This document shows, piece by piece, positions 33,839 to 41,484 of a stretch of DNA of 64,000 bases. How positions within the stretch are numbered: position 1 is the first letter of the stretch; each line of letters begins with the position of its first letter. Below the pieces are notes generated by a model, which was not told where the DNA came from, searched no databases, and worked only from the letters and a program-made list of their open reading frames with translations. Source of the stretch: Amycolatopsis sp. DSM 110486 (GTDB lineage: Bacteria > Actinomycetota > Actinomycetes > Mycobacteriales > Pseudonocardiaceae). The position numbers and the translations under genes are program-made. The stretch lies in contig NZ_CP080519.1 of assembly GCF_019468465.1 (NCBI RefSeq), forward strand, positions 10,223,001 to 10,287,000. The letters are read 5' to 3'.

Positions 33839-35109
33839 TGAGCGGGCCCGATCCGGCGGCGCTGGACGCGCTGTGCGCGGCGACCGCGAAGCACGCCCGG
33901 CCCGCGGCGGCGGGTGACGAGGTCGACGGCATCGCGCCGGCGTTGGTCGCGGCACCGGGCAGCACCGCGGAAGCGGCGGACGTCCTGCGGATCGCCGCTG
34001 ACTACGGGCTCGCCGTCGTCGTCCGGGGCTCGGGGACGAAACTCGGCTGGGGGCAGCGGCCCGCGAAGGCCGACCTGATCGTGGACACCGGCCGCATGGA
34101 CCGCGTCGTCGAGCACCGCTCCGGCGACCTTGTCGTTCACGTGGACGCGGGCCTCCGCCTCGCGACGCTGCAGGACCGCCTCTCCCCCGCGGGTCAGCGG
34201 CTGGCCGCGGATCCCGTGGTGCCGCCTGGCGCGGCCGACGCCGGAACGGTCGGCGGGCTCATCGCGACCGCCGCTTCCGGCCCGCTGCGCTTCTCCCACG
34301 GTGCGGTGCGCGACCTGCTCATCGGCATCACGGTCGTCCGAGCCGACGGTGTGGTGGCGAAGGCCGGCGGAAAGGTCGTGAAGAACGTCGCGGGTTACGA
34401 CCTGGGCAAGCTGTTCGCCGGTTCCTGGGGAACGCTCGGCCTGGTCACCGAGGCGGTGTTCCGGCTGCACCCGCGACCGGCGCTGGCCCGCTGGGTCGTG
34501 GTGCCGGTGGACTCGACAGGCGTCGCGTACGAGCGTCTGCGGCGGGTGCTGCACGCCCAGCTCGTGCCGAACGCGGTCGAACTCGACCGGCCGGCCGGCG
34601 CGACGGGGACGCTCGCGGTGCTCGTCGAGGGCATTCCGCAGGGAGTCGCCGGCCGGGTCGAGAAGTTCCTCGAACTGCTCGGGGCCGGCGCCGAACCGCG
34701 CGAAGCCGCGCCGCAGTGGTGGGGCCGAGCCCCGTGGCAGCGAGGCGACGTGGCCCTGCGCCTCACGCACCGGATCACCGGCCTGCCGGCTTTGCTGAAC
34801 GCGCTCGACGAGCAGGCGCGGCGTCACGGTGTACCGGTCTCGGCCCGTGGTTCGGCCGGCGTCGGTCTCCTGTACGCCGCGGTGCCGGGCGCCGTCGAGC
34901 CCGCCGTGATCGCCGAGCTGGTCCAGGTCTTGCGCGACCGGTCGGCCACCTGGGGTGGGGACGTCGTCGTGCTGGACGCTCCGCCTGCGGTCAAGGCGGC
35001 TCTCGACCCGTGGGGACCGGTGCGAGGAGTGAGCCTGATGCGCCGGGTGAAGGACCAGTTCGACCCCGAACACCGGCTCGCTCCCGGTCGCTTCGCCGGA
35101 GGGATCTAG
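33838..35109 (+). CDS. glcE: Glycolate oxidase, FAD-binding subunit GlcE
   Basis: A 423-residue FAD-binding protein related to GlcD: VVVRGSGTKLGWGQRPAKAD, PVVPPGAADAGTVGGLIATA, GGKVVKNVAGYDLGKLFAGS and a C-terminal MRRVKDQFDPEHRLAPGRFA. ATG at 33838 overlaps the glcD stop (TGATG). It ends in TAG at 35107-35109, which is part of the CTAG target of the IS element, so the coding sequence itself is intact. The GGAGGG at 35098-35103, inside its last codons, was the ribosome site for glcF before the insertion. Confidence 0.92.
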   Translation: MSGPDPAALDALCAATAKHARPAAAGDEVDGIAPALVAAPGSTAEAADVLRIAADYGLAVVVRGSGTKLGWGQRPAKADLIVDTGRMDRVVEHRSGDLVVHVDAGLRLATLQDRLSPAGQRLAADPVVPPGAADAGTVGGLIATAASGPLRFSHGAVRDLLIGITVVRADGVVAKAGGKVVKNVAGYDLGKLFAGSWGTLGLVTEAVFRLHPRPALARWVVVPVDSTGVAYERLRRVLHAQLVPNAVELDRPAGATGTLAVLVEGIPQGVAGRVEKFLELLGAGAEPREAAPQWWGRAPWQRGDVALRLTHRITGLPALLNALDEQARRHGVPVSARGSAGVGLLYAAVPGAVEPAVIAELVQVLRDRSATWGGDVVVLDAPPAVKAALDPWGPVRGVSLMRRVKDQFDPEHRLAPGRFAGGI

Positions 35110-36027
35110 GGCATGTCTGACAAAGCCTTGGTCCAGGTGATCACGGCATGGAGGACTACTGCGGAGCGGTAGACGATGGCCAACTTGTCGAAGCGGGTGG
35201 CCAGGCCGCGCCATTGTTTGAGCAGGTTGAAGCCGCGTTCGACGACGTTGCGGCCTTGGTAGTCGACCGGGTCGAACGCTGGTGGGCGGCCGCCTCGTGA
35301 ACCCCGCCGTGCGCGGTGCCCGACCTGATCGGCAGGTTCGGGGATCACGGCGGTGATGCCGCGGGTGCGCAAGTGCCCGCGGATCGCTCGCGAGGAGTAG
35401 GCCTTGTCGCCCCGGACCCGGTCGGGACGGGTGCGCGCCCGGCCACGCCCCATTCGAGCGACGCGCAGATGTCGCATCAGGTGCGGAAACATCGGCGCGT
35501 CCCCGGCTTGGCCGGGCCCGACCAGAGCTACCAGCGGCCGCCCGTTGCCGTCGACGAGGTGGTGAACTTTGGTGCTCCAGCCTCCGCGGGAGCGGCCGAT
35601 CGCGTGATCAGGCGGCTCGGCGAGCAGATCCGTGTAATTCGACCCAGCCCCCCGTGACACGCCTGACGTTGGTGGCGTGCTGATGCGCCCGCGCGATCGT
35701 GGAATCCACCGACACCGCCCAGTCGATCTGCCCGGCCGCGTCCGCGGCGGTGAGCAGCCGCTGCAGCACCATGTCCCACGTGCCGTCCCCCGCCATCCGG
35801 CGATGCCAGGTCCAGATCGTCTGCCACGAACCAAACACCTCGGGCACGTCCCGCCACGCGATCCCACACCGATATCGGTAGACGATCCCCTCCACCATCG
35901 CCCGCGCATCCGAAAACGGACGACCCCGCTTACCGGTCCGCGCCGGCAACAAGTCTTTGATCAACGCCCACTGCTCGTCTGACAGCAACTGAAACCGCGA
36001 CACGACCGACAGCATCCCAGCTGCCAC
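35106..36027 (-). CDS. IS5-family transposase, two overlapping frames (orfA/orfB)
   Basis: OrfA runs 36027 (or ATG 36015) to 35608 and has the N-terminal DUF4096-type domain (FQLLSDEQWALIKDLLPART, YRYRCGIAWRDVPEVFGSW) and the first catalytic Asp in SVDSTIARAHQHA. OrfB continues in another frame from about 35653 to 35106: GRSRGGWSTKVHHLVDG, second Asp in VRGDKAYSSRAIRGH, and Glu in NVVERGFNLLKQWRGLATR. A run of six G on the coding strand (35648-35653) lies where the frames meet, so a programmed slip probably makes the fusion. The orfB stop TAG uses bases of the duplicated CTAG target. The DDE triad is intact. Confidence 0.88.
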
Positions 36028-36050
36028 AGACGATGTTTGTCAGACACGCC
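35110..36050 (-). mobile_element. IS5-family insertion sequence
   Basis: A 941-bp element. Its ends are GGCATGTCTGACAAAG (35110 on) and, inverted, GGCGTGTCTGACAAAC (ending 36050), matching over 15 of 16 bases. It is flanked by direct CTAG copies at 35106-35109 and 36051-36054, the usual 4-bp IS5 target. It carries one transposase in two overlapping frames. Joining the flanks restores GGAGGG-ATCTAG-ATG, a tight glcE/glcF junction. Confidence 0.9.
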
Positions 36051-36054
36051 CTAG

Positions 36055-37371
36055 ATGTCCGAACCTGCCTTCGATGACCACCACCCGCCGTCGGCGGCGC
36101 TCGTCGGTGACTGCGTGCACTGCGGGTTCTGCCTGCCGACCTGCCCCACGTACACGTTGTGGGGCGAGGAGATGGACTCTCCACGCGGGCGGATCTACCT
36201 GATGGAAATGGGCCTCGGCGGCGAGCCGATGACACCGGAGATGGTGCAGCATTTCGACGCCTGCCTCGGCTGCATGGCCTGTGTGACCGCGTGTCCGTCC
36301 GGGGTGCAGTACGACAAGCTCATCGAAGCCACCCGTGCGCAGGTGGAGCGGCGTCACCACCGCCCCGCGCGCGACCGGCTGATGCGCCGCGCGATCTTCA
36401 GCGTCTTCCCGTACGCCAAGCGGTTGCACGCCTTGCGCGGTCCGCTGCGGGCCTATCAGGCCACCGGCCTCAGCCGCTGGTTGCGGCGCGGCCGCTTGCT
36501 GCGCAGGACTTTCCCGGCGCTGGCTGCGCTGGAGTCGCTGGCACCCGAGCTCGAGCCGTTCGAGCAGGTGCCGGAACAGTCTTCTGCCCAGGGTGCGAAG
36601 CGAGGCACCGTCGGCATGCTCCTGGGCTGCGTGCAGCGGGAGTTCTTCCCCGGCGTCAACGCGGCGACCGCCCGCGTGCTGACCGCGGAGGGCTTCGACG
36701 TGATCGCGCCCGCCGGGCAGGGGTGCTGCGGTGCGCTGAGTGTCCACAATGGCCGGGAGGAGGAGGCGCAGTCCTTCGCCCGCAAGCTGATCGACACCTT
36801 CGCGGCGGCGGGGGTCGAGCAGGTCGTGGTCAACGCCGCCGGCTGTGGTTCGGCGATGAAGGAGTACGCGGACCTCCTCGCCGACGACCCCGTCTACGCC
36901 GAGCGCGCGCGAGGATTCGCCGAGGGCGTCCGCGACATCACGGAATTCCTCGTGGAGCGGGGAACGGTGGCCACCCGCCACCCTCTGCCGGTCATGATCG
37001 CGTACCACGACGCCTGCCACCTCGGGCACGCGCAGGCGATCCGCACGCAGCCCCGCGCGCTCTTGCGGGACATCCCGGAGCTTCTGCTGCGGGAGATCGC
37101 CGAAGCCGAACTGTGCTGTGGTTCCGCGGGGATCTACAACATCCTGCAGCCCGAGGCCGCGGGGGAACTCGGGGACCGCAAGGCGCGCAACGTTCTCGCC
37201 ACCGGCGCACCCCTGCTGGTGACGGCCAACCCGGGCTGCCTGATGCAGCTGGCCGCGTCCGCCGAGCGCCTCGGCGCGCAGCTGAAGGTCGCCCACACCG
37301 TCGAGGTCCTCGATGCCTCGATCCGTGGCCTGGCAGCGGACGCTGTCGGGAGGTCCCGCTCCGGGGCGTAA
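36055..37371 (+). CDS. glcF: Glycolate oxidase iron-sulfur subunit GlcF
   Basis: A 438-residue protein with two [4Fe-4S] motifs, CVHCGFCLPTCPTY near residue 20 and CLGCMACVTACPSG near 70. Two CCG-type cysteine-rich domains follow (GQGCCGALSVHNG, AELCCGSAGIYN, with YHDACHLGHAQ between). It carries electrons from GlcD/GlcE to quinone. The reading frame is complete from ATG 36055, which directly follows the IS target copy. However, the bases now upstream (IS end) contain no purine-rich ribosome site; the original one is 945 bp away at the end of glcE, so expression is probably weak or lost. Confidence 0.93.
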   Translation: MSEPAFDDHHPPSAALVGDCVHCGFCLPTCPTYTLWGEEMDSPRGRIYLMEMGLGGEPMTPEMVQHFDACLGCMACVTACPSGVQYDKLIEATRAQVERRHHRPARDRLMRRAIFSVFPYAKRLHALRGPLRAYQATGLSRWLRRGRLLRRTFPALAALESLAPELEPFEQVPEQSSAQGAKRGTVGMLLGCVQREFFPGVNAATARVLTAEGFDVIAPAGQGCCGALSVHNGREEEAQSFARKLIDTFAAAGVEQVVVNAAGCGSAMKEYADLLADDPVYAERARGFAEGVRDITEFLVERGTVATRHPLPVMIAYHDACHLGHAQAIRTQPRALLRDIPELLLREIAEAELCCGSAGIYNILQPEAAGELGDRKARNVLATGAPLLVTANPGCLMQLAASAERLGAQLKVAHTVEVLDASIRGLAADAVGRSRSGA

Positions 37372-37414
37372 GCCGGCAAATCCCAGGTTGTCGTCCTCAA
37401 CGATGAGGTGACAC

Positions 37415-39145
37415 ATGTACCAGCAGATTCTCGACCCCGTCGCGGGTTCGCTCGCTTGGTCGTCGCTCGTGGCGGCTGTCCCGCTCATCGTGCTGTTCGT
37501 CCTGCTCGGCATCCTCCGGATGACGGCGTGGCTCGCGGCACTGATCTCACTCGCGGTCGCGCTCGGGGTGGCGATCTTCGTCTACCCGATGCCGGCAGGC
37601 CCGGCGTTCCTGGCGGCGGCCGAAGGTGCCGCGTTCGGGTTCTTCCCCATCCTGTGGATCGTCATCAACGCGATCTGGATCTACAACATGACGGTCCACA
37701 CCGGACACTTCGACGTGCTGCGCCGCTCGTTCTCGCGGGTCAGCGACGACCAGCGGATCCAGGGCGTGATCGTCGCGTTCTCGTTCGGTGCGCTGCTCGA
37801 AGCGTTGGCCGGGTTCGGCACCCCGGTCGCCATCACCAGCGTCATGCTGATCGCGCTGGGCTTCCGGCCGTTGAAGGCCGCGGTCGTCGCACTCGTCGCC
37901 AACACCGCACCCGTCGCCTTCGGCGCGCTCGCGGTGCCGATCACCACGCTGGCCACCGTCACCGGCCTGCCGCTGCACGACCTGTCCGCGATGGTCGGAC
38001 GCCAGACCCCGCTGCTGGGGTTCGTCGTCCCGCTCGCGCTCGTGTTCATCATCGACGGCACCCGCGGGGTCCGCCAGACCTGGCCCGTGGCGCTCGTCTG
38101 CGGCGTGGTCTTCGCCGTCGCGCAGTTCGCGATCTCGAACTACGTGAGCGCACCGCTCACCGACATCGTCGCGTCGCTGCTGAGCGCCGGCGCAGTCGTG
38201 CTGTTCCTGCGGTTCTGGCGGCCGGTCGAGGGGTTCACCGAGACCGGCGGACCTGAGGTCACCCGCACCGGCGCGGGCGCGGACGGGCGCGCGGAGGCGG
38301 CGGCGACCTCGACCGCCACGATCGACCGGCAGGCGCCCCGGGCGGGCCGCGACGGTCCACCGAGCGGAAGCGGCGACGGTGACACCGAAGCCGGCCGCCG
38401 CGACAGCGGCGCCGAGGTGTTCCGCGCCTACTCGCCCTACCTGATCATCATCGTGGTGTTCGGGCTCGCGCAGATCCCGGCGATCCAGCACGCGCTCACC
38501 AGCGTCACGCGCACCTTCGCCTGGCCAGGCCTGCACATCACATCCGCGAGCGGGAAGGTGTCAACGCTGCCGATGTTCAAGTTCGACTGGCTCGCCGCGG
38601 CCGGCACGCTGCTCATCATCGCCGGGCTGCTCACCATTCCCGTGATCCGGATCCGGCCCGCGACCGCGCTGCACATCTACTTCGCCACGTATCGCCAGCT
38701 CGCTCCCGCAATCGTGACCGTGATGGCCGTGCTCGCGCTCGCCTACGTCATGAACGCGAGCGGGCAGACCACGACACTCGGCACCTGGATGGCCGGTGCC
38801 GGCGGGATCTTCGCGCTCATTTCGCCGATCCTGGGCTGGCTGGGCGTCGCCGTGACCGGCTCGGACACGTCGTCGAACTCGTTGTTCGGCGCGCTGCAGG
38901 TGGTTGCCGCACAGAAGGCCGAGCTGAGCGCCACCCTGCTCGCCGCCGCGAACTCGTCCGGCGGGGTGCTCGGCAAGATGATCAGCCCGCAGAACCTCGC
39001 CATCGCCGCGGCGGCGGTGGGTATGTCCGGGCGGGAGGGCGATCTCTTCCGCAGGGTGTTCCTCTGGAGCGTGCTCTTCCTCGCGGTGATGTGCGTGCTC
39101 GTCTACCTGCAGTCCACCGCTGTGCTCTCGTGGATGGTGCCCTGA
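37415..39145 (+). CDS. L-lactate/glycolate permease, LctP family
   Basis: A 576-residue membrane protein with about 13 spans. LctP-family blocks include FSFGALLEALAGFGTPVAIT, ALGFRPLKAAVVALVANTAP and VTGSDTSSNSLFGALQVVAA near the C-terminus. A charged low-complexity loop lies between about 280 and 335. It should import glycolate or lactate with H+. GATGAGG precedes the ATG, 43 bp after glcF; as the last gene of the glc cluster it supplies the substrate of GlcDEF. The 238 bp after it hold no clear element. Confidence 0.9.
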   Translation: MYQQILDPVAGSLAWSSLVAAVPLIVLFVLLGILRMTAWLAALISLAVALGVAIFVYPMPAGPAFLAAAEGAAFGFFPILWIVINAIWIYNMTVHTGHFDVLRRSFSRVSDDQRIQGVIVAFSFGALLEALAGFGTPVAITSVMLIALGFRPLKAAVVALVANTAPVAFGALAVPITTLATVTGLPLHDLSAMVGRQTPLLGFVVPLALVFIIDGTRGVRQTWPVALVCGVVFAVAQFAISNYVSAPLTDIVASLLSAGAVVLFLRFWRPVEGFTETGGPEVTRTGAGADGRAEAAATSTATIDRQAPRAGRDGPPSGSGDGDTEAGRRDSGAEVFRAYSPYLIIIVVFGLAQIPAIQHALTSVTRTFAWPGLHITSASGKVSTLPMFKFDWLAAAGTLLIIAGLLTIPVIRIRPATALHIYFATYRQLAPAIVTVMAVLALAYVMNASGQTTTLGTWMAGAGGIFALISPILGWLGVAVTGSDTSSNSLFGALQVVAAQKAELSATLLAAANSSGGVLGKMISPQNLAIAAAAVGMSGREGDLFRRVFLWSVLFLAVMCVLVYLQSTAVLSWMVP

Positions 39146-39383
39146 ACCTGATGACGCCGGGAGTGCTCGATCGGCACGGACGACAATCGCGTGAACCGTT
39201 CGACGGGGCACTCCTCCCGCTCAGTGGGCAGGTGCAGCCGGTCGTCACAAAGATCTTCTGCTGAGAATCCGTCGCGGTTAGCGTGAGCCAGGTTACTAGT
39301 TCCGAGTTCGTGCCGATGTCGCCGCTGCCGGCTGCCACGACGCGCCGGAACGAGAGCGTTCGACCGACAATTTGGGGGTTTCC

Positions 39384-39821
39384 ATGCCGCGCCCGTACGC
39401 CAGCGGAGTCGTCGCCGCGCCTGTCGAAAAGGTCTGGGCCCAGGTCCGCGCATTCGGCGACGTGTCCGCCTTCCTGCCGGCAGTCGGCCACAGTGAGATC
39501 GCCGACGGCGTCGACGGGCAGGTCGGAGCCGTCCGGAGGCTGACCCTCGATGCGGGTGGTGACCCCTTCGACGAACGGCTGCTCGTCCTCGACGACCCTG
39601 GTCGCACGCTCACCTACGCGTTCACCGGGGCGAATCCGTTCGGCGTGCGCCGCTACGTTTCGACGGTCCGGGTCAGCCCGGTCACCGACACCGGCGAGTC
39701 CTTCGTCGAGTGGTGGGCGGAGTACGACGCCGACGCTGGTCAAGAGGAAGAGCTCGACCGCACCTTCGCCCAGGACGTGTACGGCAGCGGCATCGCCGGG
39801 CTACGGAAGCTGCTCGCCTGA
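39384..39821 (+). CDS. SRPBCC/START-like small-molecule binding protein
   Basis: A 145-residue polyketide-cyclase/START-like protein: SGVVAAPVEKVWAQVRAFGD opens the fold, VGAVRRLTLDAGGDPFDERL forms the central strands, and the C-terminal helix is EEELDRTFAQDVYGSGIAGL. Such proteins bind a hydrophobic ligand in a helix-grip pocket; no catalytic residue is defined. ATG at 39384 follows GGGGG; an in-frame start at 39372 is possible. Alone on its transcript or with the VOC gene 123 bp on. Confidence 0.82.
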   Translation: MPRPYASGVVAAPVEKVWAQVRAFGDVSAFLPAVGHSEIADGVDGQVGAVRRLTLDAGGDPFDERLLVLDDPGRTLTYAFTGANPFGVRRYVSTVRVSPVTDTGESFVEWWAEYDADAGQEEELDRTFAQDVYGSGIAGLRKLLA

Positions 39822-39944
39822 CCGGACGGGGCAGGTCGCGGGCGTAGACAGGTTCGCCCCGCTATCTCACCTCAGGTCGATGGCGGGCACGATCGCCGGC
39901 CCGGAGCCCCTTTTCGATACCGATCAAGGAACGGAGTCGCTCAC

Positions 39945-40346
39945 ATGGCTTTCCCCGGCCTGCAGCACGTCGCGATCACGGTTTCGGACCTCGAGCGCAG
40001 CACCGAGTGGTACAGCCGCCTGTTCGATGCCGAACCCGTACTCGACGAGGACGAAGAAGGCGGCGAGTTCCACCACACGGTCTTCGCCCTCGACGGCGGA
40101 ATGCTCTTCGGTCTGCACACCCACCCTGGCCGTGAGTCGAAGGACCGCTTCGTCGAGACGCGCACCGGCCTCGACCACGTGGGCTTCGCACTCTCTGGCC
40201 TCGCGGAGCTCGAGCAGTGGCGCGATCGCCTCGACGAGCTCGCCATCACCCACGGTGGCATCAAGAAGGCGCATTACGGCTCGGGCGTCTCCTTCCGCGA
40301 CCCCGACAACATCGCTCTCGAGTTCTTCATCGCACCGGGGACATGA
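39945..40346 (+). CDS. VOC-family (glyoxalase/dioxygenase-fold) protein
   Basis: A 133-residue protein with two beta-alpha-beta-beta-beta modules. Candidate metal ligands are His8 in LQHVAITVSDLERS, His near 65 in LFGLHTHP, His in GLDHVGFALS and Glu in NIALEFFIAP, so a metal site is plausible. The Phe-rich ending (SFRDPDNIALEFF) is common in glyoxalase-like proteins. The substrate is not known. The neighbouring SRPBCC gene is on the same strand. Confidence 0.85.
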   Translation: MAFPGLQHVAITVSDLERSTEWYSRLFDAEPVLDEDEEGGEFHHTVFALDGGMLFGLHTHPGRESKDRFVETRTGLDHVGFALSGLAELEQWRDRLDELAITHGGIKKAHYGSGVSFRDPDNIALEFFIAPGT

Positions 40347-40475
40347 CCATCGATCCCTGCCGGCTCGTTCGTCCTGTCTCGCCGTAGTCGGAAACGCGGA
40401 ATTGTCGGTCGCGACGCGCGCTGGATCGACCTGGCTGGGTACTTGCCGTTTGGCGCGGAGTCGACGGACGAGGTC

Positions 40476-40503
40476 ACTGGTTCGATCGCAGTATCGCGCA
40501 CCA
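40476..40503 (+). other. tRNA 3'-end fragment, probable attachment-site remnant
   Basis: The bases 40476-40503 read like the T arm, acceptor strand and CCA of a tRNA: ACTGG-TTCGATC-GCAGT followed by ATCGCGC-A-CCA. The T stem has one mismatch against an expected GAATCC loop, and no matching 5' half or anticodon arm precedes it. Integrative elements of actinomycetes carry such tRNA 3' ends at their att sites. An integrase-like fragment lies just beyond. Confidence 0.5.
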
Positions 40504-40520
40504 GCTAAAATCGCAGGTCA

Positions 40521-40554
40521 GAAGCCCCGTCCCTCCTCGGAGGGTCGGGGCTTC
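40521..40554. terminator. Strong hairpin beside the tRNA fragment
   Basis: GAAGCCCCG (40521-40529) pairs with CGGGGCTTC (40546-40554), and CCCTCC pairs with GGAGGG inside after one T-T mismatch. It stands where terminators usually sit between tRNA-derived att sites and integrase genes. Confidence 0.65.
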
Positions 40555-40575
40555 AGCCGTCAGATGGCGATGATC

Positions 40576-40750
40576 CGGCGATGGCCCCAGCCGCGCCCGC
40601 CACTCCCCCGCCCCGGGCTCGTCAAGCTCGATCCCGTCGCACGCCGGCCGCCAGAACCAAATCCGGAAGTTCGACCGCTGGCAGGGATGTGCCTCCGGCG
40701 TCGACAAGACGAAGGGGCGCCGGCGGCTGTCCATCAGCTCCGCGCTCGAA
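40576..40750 (-). pseudogene. Fragment of a tyrosine-recombinase integrase
   Basis: One minus-strand frame reads AELMDSRRRPFVLSTPEAHP then QRSNFRIWFWRPACDGIELD. This resembles the stretch of actinomycete integrases before the catalytic HxLRH box (typically RRSNFRRRVWRPACDG). The frame breaks soon after GEWRARLG, and neither the catalytic RHRY residues nor a start is present. It points towards the tRNA fragment, as an integrase gene beside its att site would. Confidence 0.55.
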
Positions 40751-41003
40751 TGAAACCTTTCAACAGGGCGACCTAACCAGGGTTTCCCGGGGTTGTCAAC
40801 GGCGGACAATTCCGAGTTCACGGTGGCCGGTGATTCCGTTCCGCGTGACGCGAACTCCACTTCCCGATTCCTGCGGGTGTCGCAGGCTCGCGGCGAAGAA
40901 TCCCGCGCTTCCCCGCCGCATCCTGAACCGATTCCGCCATGCGAAGGCGATGTTTGACGCTTGACAACGATCACGGGGAAGCTGGAAACTGGAGTGGCTC
41001 GAG

Positions 41004-41017
41004 TTGAAACGTTTAAA
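41004..41017. promoter_or_regulatory. LacI-type operator upstream of the glycosidase
   Basis: TTGAAACGTTTAAA is a near-perfect dyad centred on CG and resembles the LacI-family box TGAAACGTTTCA. It lies about 470 bp upstream of the glycosidase start, downstream of a TTGACA-like element (40963-40968), suggesting sugar-dependent control. Confidence 0.5.
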
Positions 41018-41484
41018 TGATTCGAACCCTCAACGGAGAGGCCAGAGTGCGCACAGCACCATCGCGGGTGTACCGCACCGGCCGGAAGGAGCGCCGGCTT
41101 GCTGTCGCGGACGCCTGGTCGCAGGCGCCGTTGCGTGACGGCATCGAGCCCGCCGGGCGACCCTCACCCGCATGTCACCGATGGACGATCGATGTCCGCG
41201 ACCAGATTCGCGGGCACTGCGCAGCGCGGCTGGCGACGCACTGTCGGCACCGGATCCGCTCACGCCCGCTCTCGAGGCCATCACCATAGGGAAGAGCCCT
41301 CCGCCCGCCGGCGCGGCTACGCGCGCGGGTGACCAGGCCGTCGATGGTGGCGTGCCCATGCCCTGGTCAACGCGACCAGGTCCACCCCCATCGCCGGCAA
41401 CTGCTTCCAGCCGTACCGCATCGCAACATTCCGAGATCCATTCACTGAAGCAAGATCCGTTCCCCGCCTGCCCCAGGAGGACTG
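41018..41484 (+). other. Long leader or gap upstream of the glycosidase
   Basis: About 465 bp between the LacI-type dyad and the glycosidase ATG. Short open frames here lack ribosome sites and family similarity. If transcription begins near the dyad, this is an unusually long 5' leader; no known riboswitch fold was recognised. Confidence 0.4.

Noticed and set aside
39146..39240. Terminator after the lactate/glycolate permease
   Set aside because: Only short imperfect pairing (around GGAGTGC and GCACTCC) with a loop of about 40 bases; too weak to call.
40394..40503. A complete tRNA gene ending in CCA
   Set aside because: No 5' acceptor strand, D arm or anticodon arm matching the 3' part could be folded; only the T arm and acceptor 3' strand are convincing.
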